A program made the translations under genes and the position numbers. The notes beneath the pieces are model-generated. The model did not search any database. It saw only the letters and a program-made list of their open reading frames with translations, and had not been told where the DNA came from. Source: Variovorax paradoxus (GTDB taxonomy: Bacteria; Pseudomonadota; Gammaproteobacteria; Burkholderiales; Burkholderiaceae_C). Taken from it: a DNA stretch of 64,000 nucleotides. The stretch covers positions 1,736,001 to 1,800,000 of the forward strand of contig CP063166.1 in assembly GCA_016806145.1 (NCBI GenBank), given 5' to 3'. This document shows positions 18,396 through 26,286 of the stretch, one piece after another. The stretch's first letter is position 1; every line of letters begins with the position of its first letter.

Positions 18396-18491
18396 GTGCA
18401 CAGGGCAGTGGGTGCTTCCCGCAGCGAAATCAAGGAGGAGGCCGAAGGCCGGGGGACATTCGCGGAGGGAAGTACCCGCTGTCCTGTGCAC
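18396..18491 (-). repeat. Palindromic intergenic repeat, family 1, copy C (inverted)
   Basis: Arms 18396-18420 and 18467-18491 match at 22 of 25 positions (GTGCACAGG... and ...CCTGTGCAC, inner end TTCCC/GGGAA). The core is present in reverse orientation (GCAGCGAAATCAAGGAGGAG, GGGGGACATTCGCGGA). The outer arm sequence is unlike that of copies A and B but resembles copy D. Confidence 0.88.
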
Positions 18492-18532
18492 GCGCCCCGA
18501 CCCGCAGCAAGCCCGCCCCTAAGATCGCCCCC

Positions 18533-19327
18533 ATGCCCTCCATTCGCCCCTGGCCAGCCGTCATCGCAGCCTTCCTCGCAGCAGCAGCCACAACAGCCGC
18601 GACAGCCGCCCCCACAGCCCAGGTCTTCGACCGCGTCGCCAAGCCGGAAGCGGTCGATGCCCAGTGGCGCCCCGCCTTGTGCGCGCTGCTCACGAAGCCC
18701 TGCAGCGCCGAGGAGCTCGGCCTCTACCGGCCACGCGGCGGTGCCGAGGGCGAATACGTGGTGTTGTCGGTGAAGCCGCTCGCGATGGCGCGCGTGCAAA
18801 GGAATGCCGATGGAACCTGGCGCCTGCAGCGGCTGCATGACTTCTCGGCCTACCAGGGCACGCCCTCGAAGCTCGGCGGGGGTCGCGAGGCGCAGCGCTC
18901 GCTCGCACCCGCGCTCTATCCGCTGGCCGACGGCCGCTGGGCGGTCGCGGTGCAGAGCGCGTTCAGCGACATGTACTCGGGCGGCGGCGCCAGCTTCGTC
19001 GTCGCCGACTTCGTGCCGCTGGAAGGCGATCCCGCCACGGCCAAGCCGGCCTACGAGGACATCCCCTTCTGGTGCTCGCAGATGATCCGCGCCTGCTTCT
19101 CCGAGAAGGAATACAAGACCTCGCCGCACTGCCACGACGAGACCTCGGGCGGCCTGCGCATCGCCTATGCCGATGCCGCGCGTCCCGGCGCCACGTATGG
19201 CTGGAGTTTCAGCTGGACCGAGAGCGAATGGCCCGCGCACAAGCCGCGCAGCGCCCGGCGCAGCGGCACCACGCGCTTCACCGCGGCCGACACCTCGGCC
19301 GTGCCCTTTTGCGGCGGTCCGCAGTAG
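18533..19327 (+). CDS. Secreted hypothetical protein
   Basis: 264 residues. A signal peptide is obvious (AVIAAFLAAAATTAATAAP). The mature part has six Cys residues (LCALLTKPCS, IPFWCSQMIRACFS, HCHDETSG, PFCGG), probably disulphide-bonded in the periplasm. No known domain recognised. Internal features are a WAVAVQSAFSDMYSGGGASFVVADFVPL segment and a Trp-rich YGWSFSWTESEW end. It follows repeat copy C by 41 bp and is convergent with the response-regulator gene. Function unknown. Confidence 0.7.
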   Translation: MPSIRPWPAVIAAFLAAAATTAATAAPTAQVFDRVAKPEAVDAQWRPALCALLTKPCSAEELGLYRPRGGAEGEYVVLSVKPLAMARVQRNADGTWRLQRLHDFSAYQGTPSKLGGGREAQRSLAPALYPLADGRWAVAVQSAFSDMYSGGGASFVVADFVPLEGDPATAKPAYEDIPFWCSQMIRACFSEKEYKTSPHCHDETSGGLRIAYADAARPGATYGWSFSWTESEWPAHKPRSARRSGTTRFTAADTSAVPFCGGPQ

Positions 19328-19336
19328 CGGGGTCGA

Positions 19337-20047
19337 TCAGTCCGCGGGCGGCGGGGCTTCCCACGCGAAGCCCACGCCGTACACCGAGCGGATCCAGTCG
19401 TGCCCGGGCGTCACCGCGCCGAGCTTGCGGCGCAGGTTCTTCACGTGGCTGTCGATCGCGCGCTCGGTCACGTCCACCGTGTCGTCGTAGGCCAGCTCGA
19501 GCAGCCGCGCGCGCGAGAAGATGCGCCCCGGATGGCGCGACAGCACCTGCAGCAGCCCGAACTCGCGCCGCGTGAGGTTCAGCGGCGTGCCCTCGAGCGA
19601 GGCGCGCCAGTGCACGTCGTCGAGCACCAGCCCGGGCGCCGCGTCGTTCGCGGCGCGGCCCGGCGTTCCCTGGTCGGACATGCCCGGCGCCGCGCGGCGC
19701 AGCACCGCGCGCACGCGCGCCACCAGCTCGCGCGGCGAGAAGGGCTTGCAGACGTAGTCGTCGGCGCCGAGCTCCAGGCCCAGCAGCCGGTCGACCTCCT
19801 CGATGCGCGCCGTCAGCATGATGATCGGATGGGCCGTGTGTGCGCGCGCGCGCCGCAGCACCTCGATGCCGTCGAGCCGCGGCAGCATGATGTCGAGCAA
19901 GGTCAGGTCGGGCGGCGCGGCCACGATGCTCTCGAGCGCGCTCTGGCCATCGGCGAAGTGGGTGGTTTCGTAGCCGGCGTGGCGCAGGTAGTCCTGCACC
20001 ACCGAGGCGATGTCGGCTTCGTCCTCGACGATCACGATGCGGGTCAT
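19337..20047 (-). CDS. OmpR/PhoB-family response regulator (BaeR-like)
   Basis: 236 residues. The receiver domain has the acidic pair Glu8-Asp9, phospho-acceptor Asp52 (TLLDIMLPRLDG), Thr in MLTAR and Lys in YVCKPFSP. The winged-helix output domain follows (LTRREFGLLQVLSRHPGRIFSRARLLELAYDDTVDVTERAIDSHVKNLRRKL), ending SVYGVGFAWE. It lies 18 bp after the sensor kinase gene in the same orientation, making a kinase-regulator operon in the same order as E. coli baeSR. Likely an envelope-stress regulator; the BaeR assignment rests on general resemblance. Confidence 0.93.
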   Translation of the reverse strand: MTRIVIVEDEADIASVVQDYLRHAGYETTHFADGQSALESIVAAPPDLTLLDIMLPRLDGIEVLRRARAHTAHPIIMLTARIEEVDRLLGLELGADDYVCKPFSPRELVARVRAVLRRAAPGMSDQGTPGRAANDAAPGLVLDDVHWRASLEGTPLNLTRREFGLLQVLSRHPGRIFSRARLLELAYDDTVDVTERAIDSHVKNLRRKLGAVTPGHDWIRSVYGVGFAWEAPPPAD

Positions 20048-20065
20048 GGGGAGCTCATGGGCAGG

Positions 20066-21640
20066 TCAAGGCGAGTTGGCCAGCGGCAGGGTGAGGGTGA
20101 CGCGCAACCCGCCCATCGGCGAGGGCGAGGCGTCGATGGTGCCGCCATGCGCCTCGATGGTGGCGCGGCAGATCGAGAGGCCCAGGCCCGAGCCGCCATG
20201 CTCGCGGCTGCGCGAGGTCTCGCCGCGGAACAGGCGGTCGAACAGGCGCGGCAGCTCGCTCTCGGGCACGCCCGGCGCGCTGTCGTCGAACAGCAACGTG
20301 AGGCTGTGGCCGGTCCAGGGTCCTTCCACCGTGACGTCGATGCGCAGCACGCCGCCGGGATCGGTGTAAACCAGCGTGTTCTCGAGCAGGTTCATGAAGA
20401 CCTGGTGCAGCCGGTGCGCGTCGCCCTCGATCGCCGGCTGCTTGCGCGCCGCGATCAGGTCAATCGCGCGGCGGTCGACCGCGATGCCGCGCTGCGCGAA
20501 GCGGTCGCGCGTGTGGTCCAGCGCCTCCTTGAGCAGCGACAGCGGATACACCGTCGTGGTCGGCAGGTCGCTCTGCGGCGCGCGCATGCTGCTGCGCAGG
20601 TCGTCCACCAGCTGGCCGAGCCGGATCACCTGGCGGTGCAGCCGCAGCGCCGTGCGTTCGTCGAAGGTGCGCACGCCATCCTGCAGCGCCTCGATCTCGG
20701 CGCGCATCGCGGCCAGCGGCGTGCGCAGCTCGTGCGCGGCATCGGCGAGCCAGGCGCGGCGCGAGGCCTCCACCGTGTCGAGCCGCTGCGCCATGTCGTT
20801 GAAGGTCTTGCCCAGCAGCGCGAGCTCGTCCGAGCCCTGCACCACCACGCGCGTCGACAGCCGGCCGCGCGCCACGTCCTGCGCCGCCTGCGTCAGGTCG
20901 TCGACCGGCTTGAACCAGCGCCGCGCCAGCAGCCACGAGAGCGCGAGCGCGAACACCAGGCCCGCGAGGCCGGTGAGCACGATCACGCCCGACTGGCGCG
21001 CCAGGAACGCGCGGTCGGCCTCGCTCTCCAGGCCCTGCAGCGGTGCCAGCGCGAGGTAGCCGATGACGGCCCGGCCGCGCCGTATCGGCAGGCGCGCCGC
21101 GTTCTCGGGATCGATGGTCGCGCCGACCACGCGCGCGCCCTGCGCGTCGAGCACCGCGAGCCGCTGGTAGATCGAGTCGGCCATCGCGCGCGGATCGGCG
21201 AAGAAGAAGGGCGGCGGCATCGCCGGCATCGCGCGCCGCGGCAGCAGCTCGAGCTGGCCCGGCGGCATCGGCGGCGGGCCGTTGTCGGCCGAGCCATCGG
21301 GCGGGGCACCGCGCGTGCGGTACTCGTACCAGGGCGGCAGCCGGCGGTCGTCGGGTGTGCTCGCGTTGTCGAGCACCGTGGCCACGCGGCCCATCTGCAG
21401 CCGGTGCCAGGCGTCGTCGTTGTCGCGCAGGCTCTTCCAGTCGCCGTTGAGCACGTAGTGCTTGAGCACCAGCTGCGAGAGCCAGTCCATGCGGCGGATC
21501 TCGATTTCGGCCACGTAGGCGCCGAGGCCGCGCTGCAGCGCGAGGATCGACAGCCCCGCGAAGCTCAGCAGCAGCACGATCAGCAGCGCGGCGAGCGCCA
21601 GGAAGATCTTGCGGGAGAGGGTCAGGCGCAGGCGCGGCAT
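20066..21640 (-). CDS. Sensor histidine kinase (BaeS-like)
   Basis: 524 residues. Order: TM1 (about 10-35), a periplasmic sensor region of about 180 residues rich in Pro/Met (PPPMPPGQLELLPRRAMPAMPPP), TM2 (about 218-240), HAMP, HisKA with His303 in DAAHELRTPLAAM, then HATPase with the N-box in MNLLENTLVYT and GGSGLGLSICRATIEAHGG. Start MPRLRLTL was preferred over an upstream Met that lacks a better ribosome-binding site. The Met/Pro-rich sensor segment could bind metal ions, but this is speculation. Co-transcribed with the response regulator downstream. Confidence 0.93.
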   Translation of the reverse strand: MPRLRLTLSRKIFLALAALLIVLLLSFAGLSILALQRGLGAYVAEIEIRRMDWLSQLVLKHYVLNGDWKSLRDNDDAWHRLQMGRVATVLDNASTPDDRRLPPWYEYRTRGAPPDGSADNGPPPMPPGQLELLPRRAMPAMPPPFFFADPRAMADSIYQRLAVLDAQGARVVGATIDPENAARLPIRRGRAVIGYLALAPLQGLESEADRAFLARQSGVIVLTGLAGLVFALALSWLLARRWFKPVDDLTQAAQDVARGRLSTRVVVQGSDELALLGKTFNDMAQRLDTVEASRRAWLADAAHELRTPLAAMRAEIEALQDGVRTFDERTALRLHRQVIRLGQLVDDLRSSMRAPQSDLPTTTVYPLSLLKEALDHTRDRFAQRGIAVDRRAIDLIAARKQPAIEGDAHRLHQVFMNLLENTLVYTDPGGVLRIDVTVEGPWTGHSLTLLFDDSAPGVPESELPRLFDRLFRGETSRSREHGGSGLGLSICRATIEAHGGTIDASPSPMGGLRVTLTLPLANSP

Positions 21641-21810
21641 GGTCTCGGGAGGTGAGGGCCGCATTCTGCGACAGGCGATGCGGGTGGCGCGGGCGGGGCG
21701 GACGGTGCGGCGAACGGGGGCGTCATCGGCAAGCCGCCGATCATGACCGCCAAATGTGGAGGAATCTGGGAGGCCCCGTCTCCCTTATTTCTCCCGAATC
21801 GGCCCGCACC

Positions 21811-21972
21811 ATGGCGGCCATGACACCGTGCATCGACCTCCTGTGGCCCGCGCTCCTCGCGCTGTTCGGGCTGTTCGCCCCCGCCTGGATCCTCGCGATC
21901 CACTGGGCCGAGGGCCGCGCCACGCGGCCCTGCGTGGCCGGCGGCACGGCGCTCGAGGAGGAGTCGGCATGA
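21811..21972 (+). CDS. Small single-span membrane protein, hypothetical
   Basis: 53 residues (or 50 from the second Met). One hydrophobic helix (LLWPALLALFGLFAPAWILAIHW) with an acidic C-terminus ending GTALEEESA. It is divergent from the sensor kinase gene, and its stop overlaps the start of the next small ORF as ATGA. No family recognised. Position between two regulatory operons suggests an envelope-stress role, which is inference. Confidence 0.5.
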   Translation: MAAMTPCIDLLWPALLALFGLFAPAWILAIHWAEGRATRPCVAGGTALEEESA

Positions 21973-22280
21973 GCCTCGGGGTGCCCCGGGAGCGCCGCAC
22001 CCGGCGCATGCAGCGCCTGGCGGGCGCGCTGGCCTTCTGCGGCCTCGCGGCCGGCACGGTGGTCGCGGTGCGCGACGAATGCCCGCCCGAGGCCGGCGGG
22101 CGCGGCACGGCGCGCCGCATGCCGGTCTCCACGCTCGCGCCGATCATGGACGTCGAGCGACCCGCACTGCCGCAGCAGGCCCGGCCCCGGCCCGGCCAGC
22201 CCCTCGACATCTACAGCCCCGGCGCGCCGAAGCCGGGCGCTCGCCGCGGCGCATGGGCCTGCCGCTACCAGGCGCGTTGA
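21969..22280 (+). CDS. Small hypothetical protein with one N-terminal hydrophobic segment
   Basis: 103 residues. Basic start (PRERRTRRMQRL), a hydrophobic stretch (AGALAFCGLAAGTVVAV) that could be a signal anchor, then a Pro/Arg-rich tail without known motif. The ATG overlaps the stop of the preceding small ORF by 4 bp, which argues that both are translated. It ends 3 bp before the convergent response-regulator gene. Function unknown. Confidence 0.45.
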   Translation: MSLGVPRERRTRRMQRLAGALAFCGLAAGTVVAVRDECPPEAGGRGTARRMPVSTLAPIMDVERPALPQQARPRPGQPLDIYSPGAPKPGARRGAWACRYQAR

Positions 22281-22283
22281 AGC

Positions 22284-22967
22284 TCAGGCCGGCCGCTCGG
22301 CGAAGCTGAAACCCACGCCATAGATCGAGCGGATCCAGTCGTGCGCGGGCGCGGCGGCCGAGAGCTTGCGGCGCAGGTTCTTGATGTGGCCGTCGACCGC
22401 GCGCTCGTTGACCTCGAGCGCCTCGGGGAACGCGGCCTCGAGCAAGGTCGAGCGGCTGAACACCCGGCCCGGGTCGCCCGAGAGCGCGCGCAGCAGCAGC
22501 AGTTCGCGCCGCGTCAGCGCCAGCGGCCGGCCCTCGAGCACCGCGCCGCCATCGGCATCGGCGAAGGCCACGGCCGCCGAGGGCCGCGCCGCGTGCCGGC
22601 GCTGCGCATGGCGGCGCAGCACCGTGTTCACGCGCGCCACCACCTCGCGCGGCGAGAAGGGCTTGCAGACGTAGTCGTCGGCCCCGAGGTCGAGCCCGCG
22701 CAGCCGGTCGGCCTCGCGCGTGCGCGCCGTCAGCATGATGATCGGATGGTCGCTCAGCGAACGCACCGCCTCCAGCACGCGCAGGCCGTCGATGCGCGGC
22801 AGCGCCACCTCGAGCAGCGTGAGCGCGGGCGGCGCATGCAGGATGCGATCGAGCGCGGCCGCGCCGTCGGCGATCTGCTCGACCTCGTGGCCGGCCTCGC
22901 GCAGCAGGCCATGCAGCGCGGCGGCGCTGCTGTGGCGGGCGTCTTCCACCAGCAGGATGCGGGCCAT
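22284..22967 (-). CDS. OmpR-family response regulator with Glu at the phospho-acceptor site
   Basis: 227 residues, clearly paralogous to the BaeR-like regulator 3 kb away (shared HPIIMLTAR, GADDYVCKPFSPRE, IRSIYGVGF). The acidic pair Glu8-Asp9, the Thr and the Lys (YVCKPFSP) are kept, but the phospho-acceptor position is Glu53 (TLLEVALPRIDG, codon GAG). Glu at this site often mimics phosphorylation in family members, so the protein may be constitutively active or respond without a kinase. The output winged helix is intact. It follows the BamA-like gene by 5 bp in one operon; no kinase gene is adjacent. Confidence 0.92.
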   Translation of the reverse strand: MARILLVEDARHSSAAALHGLLREAGHEVEQIADGAAALDRILHAPPALTLLEVALPRIDGLRVLEAVRSLSDHPIIMLTARTREADRLRGLDLGADDYVCKPFSPREVVARVNTVLRRHAQRRHAARPSAAVAFADADGGAVLEGRPLALTRRELLLLRALSGDPGRVFSRSTLLEAAFPEALEVNERAVDGHIKNLRRKLSAAAPAHDWIRSIYGVGFSFAERPA

Positions 22968-22972
22968 GGCGT

Positions 22973-25372
22973 TCAGAACGAGGTGCCGATCTGGAACTGC
23001 AGCCGCTGCGTGCGGTCGGCCGCGATGCCGTTGGCCGTGTCCTCCTTCTGATAGCGCAGCGGCACCGCATAGGCCAGCCGCAGCGGCCCGAGCGGCGAGA
23101 TCCAGCTGATGCCCAGGCCGGCCGAGGCGCGCAGCCGGTTCTGCGCCTTCCATTGCGCATCGCTCATGCTGGCCGTGCGGCTCGCGAAGACGTTGCCCGC
23201 GTCGAGGAAGGTGTACAGGCGCAGCGAACGGTCGTTGCCCGCGCCCGGGAACGGCGTGCTGAACTCGAGGTTGAAGATCGCCTTGCGCGTGCCGCCCAGC
23301 GAGCCTTCGCTGACCGCGTCGCGCGGCCCGAGCGAGTTCTGCTCGAAGCCGCGCACCGAGCCCAGCCCGCCGGCGTAGAAGTTCTTGAAGATCGGGAAGG
23401 CCGCGTCGCCGAGCGCGCGCGCATAGCCGAGCTCGCCGTTGAGCGCCAGCGTGTACTGCTTCGACAGCGGGAAGTACTGCTGGTACTGGTAGTTGCTCTT
23501 GAGATAGCGCAGCGCGCCGCCCACGCCTACCTCGAGGTTCGCGCTCTGCAGCCGGCCCCGGGTCGGGATCAGCGCGCTGTCGCGGTCGTCGCGCGACCAG
23601 CCCAGCGTGGCCGGAAACGCCACCATGCTGCGGTTGGCGCAGCTCACGCTCGGTGCCGTGCCGGTGCACTGGAAGTAGTCGAGGTAGGCCTGCGGCGTGC
23701 CGGTGTAGACGTAGGAACCGTTGACCAGCGTGTAGGTGCCGTTGCTGCCGGGCGTGAACGCATAGCGCTCGACGCCGATGCCGAGGTAGATGCGGTCGAG
23801 CTCGCCCACCGGGATGCCGAAGCGCACCGAGCCGCCGTCGCTCGCGAGCTTGTAGTTGCCGTCTGCCTCGTAGTAGGGGCGGGTGGTGGTGTGGAACAGG
23901 TTGAAGGTGCGAGAGATCCCGTCCTTGCTGAAGTAGGGATCGGTGGCCGTCACCGAGATCGTGCGGTTGTACGAGCTGGTGTTGACCTGCAGGCCCAGGT
24001 AGTTGCCGCTGCCGAACACGTTCTCCTGCGTGATGCCGAAGCTCAGCGAGATCTTGTCGGTCGACGAATAGCCGGCACCGAGCTGCAGCGAGCCGGTGGG
24101 CTTCTCGGCCACGGTGACCGCGATGTCGACCTGGTCGGGCGAGCCGGGGATCTCCTGCGTCTCGACGTTCACGTCGGTGAAGAAGCCCAGCCGGTCCACG
24201 CGGTCGCGCGAGAGCTTGATCTTGTTGCCGTCGTACCAGGCGCCTTCGTACTGGCGGAACTCGCGGCGGATCACCTCGTCGCGCGTGCGCGCGTTGCCGC
24301 CGATGTGGATGCGCCGCACGTACGCGCGGCGCGAGGGCTCGGCCTTGAGCACCATCGTCACGCGGTTGTTCGCGCGGTCGATCTCGGGCTCGGCCCGCAC
24401 GCGCGCGAAGGCGTAGCCGAAGGTGCCGAAGTAGTCGGTGAAGGCCTTGGTGGTCGCCGCGGCCTGCTCGCCGTCGTAGGGCTGGCCGGGCTTGATGGTG
24501 ACAAGCGTCTTGAATTCGTCGTCGCGGCCCAGGTAGTCGCCCGCGAGCTTCACGCCGGCCACCGTGAACTTCTCGCCTTCGGTGATGTTGACCGTGATCG
24601 CCAGGTCCTGGCGGTCGGGCGAGATCGCGACCTGCGTGGAGTCGACGCGGAACTCGAGGTAGCCGCGCGTGATGTAGTAGCTCTTGAGCGTCTCGAGGTC
24701 GGCGTCGAGCTTGGCGCGCGAGTACTGGTTCGACTTGGTGTACCAGCTGAGCCAGCCGCCGCTGTCCTGGTCGAACAGGTCGAGCAGCGTGCTTTCGCTG
24801 AAGTCCCGGCCGCCGACGATGCGAACCGAGCGGATGCGCGCGGGCTCGCCCTCGGTCACGCCGAAGCTCAGGTTCACGCGGTTGCGCTCGATCGGCGTGG
24901 CGGTGGTGACCACCTGCGCGTTGTAGAGGCCGCGGCCCAGGTACTGGCGCTTGAGCTCCTGCTCGGCGCGGTCGGCCAGCGCCTTGTCGTAGGGCCGGCC
25001 CTCGGCCAGGCCGACCTCGCGCAGTGCCTTCTGCAGCGCGGCCTTGTCGAATTCCCTGGTGCCGACGAAGTCGACGTCGGCGATGGTCGGGCGTTCCTCG
25101 ACGATCACCACCAGCACGCGGCCGGTGACGTCGATGCGCACGTCCTTGAACAGGCCCAGCGCGAATAAAGCGCGGATCGCTTCGCTGCCGCGTTCGTCGC
25201 TGTAGGTGTCGCCGGCGCGCAGGCCGAGGGCCGCGAAGACGGTGCCGGCCTCCACGCGCTGCAGGCCCTCGAGGCGGATGTCCTGCACGGCGAAGGGCTC
25301 GGCGGCCCGGGTGGAAGGTGCGATCAGCGCGGCGAGCAGCGCCAGGCCCGCGAGGGACTTCGGAGATTTCAT
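22973..25372 (-). CDS. bamA: BamA-family outer-membrane assembly factor (probable paralogue)
   Basis: 799 residues with a signal peptide (ends RAAEPFAVQ). Five POTRA domains follow in order (first beginning VQDIRLEGLQRVEAGTVF, last beginning VRRIHIGGNARTRDEVIRREF), then a 16-strand beta-barrel with the GLGSVRGFEQNSLGP (VRGF) lid motif and the C-terminal aromatic RLQFQIGTSF beta-signal. BamA folds outer-membrane proteins. In most proteobacteria bamA sits in the rseP-bamA-skp-lpxD-fabZ cluster; here it is linked instead to a response regulator, suggesting a second, regulated copy. Two Cys residues lie in one extracellular loop (FQCTGTAPSVSCAN). Whether this is the only bamA cannot be judged from this window. 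Confidence 0.9.
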   Translation of the reverse strand: MKSPKSLAGLALLAALIAPSTRAAEPFAVQDIRLEGLQRVEAGTVFAALGLRAGDTYSDERGSEAIRALFALGLFKDVRIDVTGRVLVVIVEERPTIADVDFVGTREFDKAALQKALREVGLAEGRPYDKALADRAEQELKRQYLGRGLYNAQVVTTATPIERNRVNLSFGVTEGEPARIRSVRIVGGRDFSESTLLDLFDQDSGGWLSWYTKSNQYSRAKLDADLETLKSYYITRGYLEFRVDSTQVAISPDRQDLAITVNITEGEKFTVAGVKLAGDYLGRDDEFKTLVTIKPGQPYDGEQAAATTKAFTDYFGTFGYAFARVRAEPEIDRANNRVTMVLKAEPSRRAYVRRIHIGGNARTRDEVIRREFRQYEGAWYDGNKIKLSRDRVDRLGFFTDVNVETQEIPGSPDQVDIAVTVAEKPTGSLQLGAGYSSTDKISLSFGITQENVFGSGNYLGLQVNTSSYNRTISVTATDPYFSKDGISRTFNLFHTTTRPYYEADGNYKLASDGGSVRFGIPVGELDRIYLGIGVERYAFTPGSNGTYTLVNGSYVYTGTPQAYLDYFQCTGTAPSVSCANRSMVAFPATLGWSRDDRDSALIPTRGRLQSANLEVGVGGALRYLKSNYQYQQYFPLSKQYTLALNGELGYARALGDAAFPIFKNFYAGGLGSVRGFEQNSLGPRDAVSEGSLGGTRKAIFNLEFSTPFPGAGNDRSLRLYTFLDAGNVFASRTASMSDAQWKAQNRLRASAGLGISWISPLGPLRLAYAVPLRYQKEDTANGIAADRTQRLQFQIGTSF

Positions 25373-25437
25373 CGGCGCATGGTTTCGTCCAATGTCGGAG
25401 AAATTTGGGACGCCGCGCCGAGTTCACTTTCTCTCCT

Positions 25438-26109
25438 CTATTGCAGTCCGATGGCGTTGGCGGACAGCCAGCCCGGGACCGCCATCGGGGCCCGCGCGCC
25501 GGGCTCGCCGCAGGCGCGACAGTTGCGCAGGTGCGCCTCGAGGTCGAGGTCGCCCTGGATCTCGAGCAGCCGCTGCACCGTGCGCTCGACCGCCTGCGCG
25601 TCGAGCAGCGGATAGCTGCGCGCGGTGCGGCCGTTGTTGCGCACCAGCCGCGCGATGTAGGGCAGGTCCTGCTGCGTGATGACGGCCGCGGGCATCACGC
25701 CCTCGAGTTCCACGCCCTCGCAGGGCAGCAGCACGAAGTACTGCAGCCGCAGGTCATCGGGCAGCAGGCTGCGCAGCTGCGTGGTCTTGCGCCCGCCCTG
25801 CCAGGCCGGGTCCTTCACCTCGCGCGCGCGGTTGCAGCCCTGCAGCCGCAGGAACCAGCGCGGCGGTGCCTGCTCCGATTTCTTGCGGTAGACGAAGGCG
25901 TTGCGCCAGGCCTTGATCTCGAACAGGTAGATGCCGGTCTCGCAGACCACCACCGCGTCGATGCGCGCGGTGCGCACCGCGCAGCCCTCGGGCATCGGGA
26001 TGATCAGGTTGCGAAGAATGCGCAGGTGGTCGAACGCCGGGCTGAATGCGTTGGCGAGCTGTTGGACGCCGAGCGAGGCGGCGAGGGTGCTTTGCAATGC
26101 GATGGTCAT
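25438..26109 (-). CDS. NERD-domain (nuclease-related) protein
   Basis: 223 residues. The N-terminal two thirds match the NERD domain: Asp51 in ARIDAVVVCETG and the Glu64-x-Lys66 pair in YLFEIKAW reproduce a PD-(D/E)XK-like core; a further FVLLPCEGVEL strand follows. The C-terminus carries a CRACG pair that may bind metal. AAGGAGCCACC precedes the ATG. It is divergent from the porin gene. NERD proteins are thought to act on DNA or RNA, but the activity of this subgroup is untested to my knowledge. Confidence 0.8.
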   Translation of the reverse strand: MTIALQSTLAASLGVQQLANAFSPAFDHLRILRNLIIPMPEGCAVRTARIDAVVVCETGIYLFEIKAWRNAFVYRKKSEQAPPRWFLRLQGCNRAREVKDPAWQGGRKTTQLRSLLPDDLRLQYFVLLPCEGVELEGVMPAAVITQQDLPYIARLVRNNGRTARSYPLLDAQAVERTVQRLLEIQGDLDLEAHLRNCRACGEPGARAPMAVPGWLSANAIGLQ

Positions 26110-26286
26110 GGTGGCTCCTTCGGTGCGCGAGCATGGCGCTGCTTTTGGGAGACTTCTGGTAAGGCGAGCGATCGGGGATTGCGCGCAAAAACAACATTCG
26201 TCCCCATGCACCAGATTCCTCCGAATTTGGACGGGAGCATCCGTTCCGGCCGCTCGATGAAGAGCGCCGAAACCGGAGAAACCTGA

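Noticed and set aside
18042..18491. Possible CRISPR array
   Set aside because: Copies are few, unevenly spaced, in both orientations and about 70-96 bp long; no cas genes are nearby.
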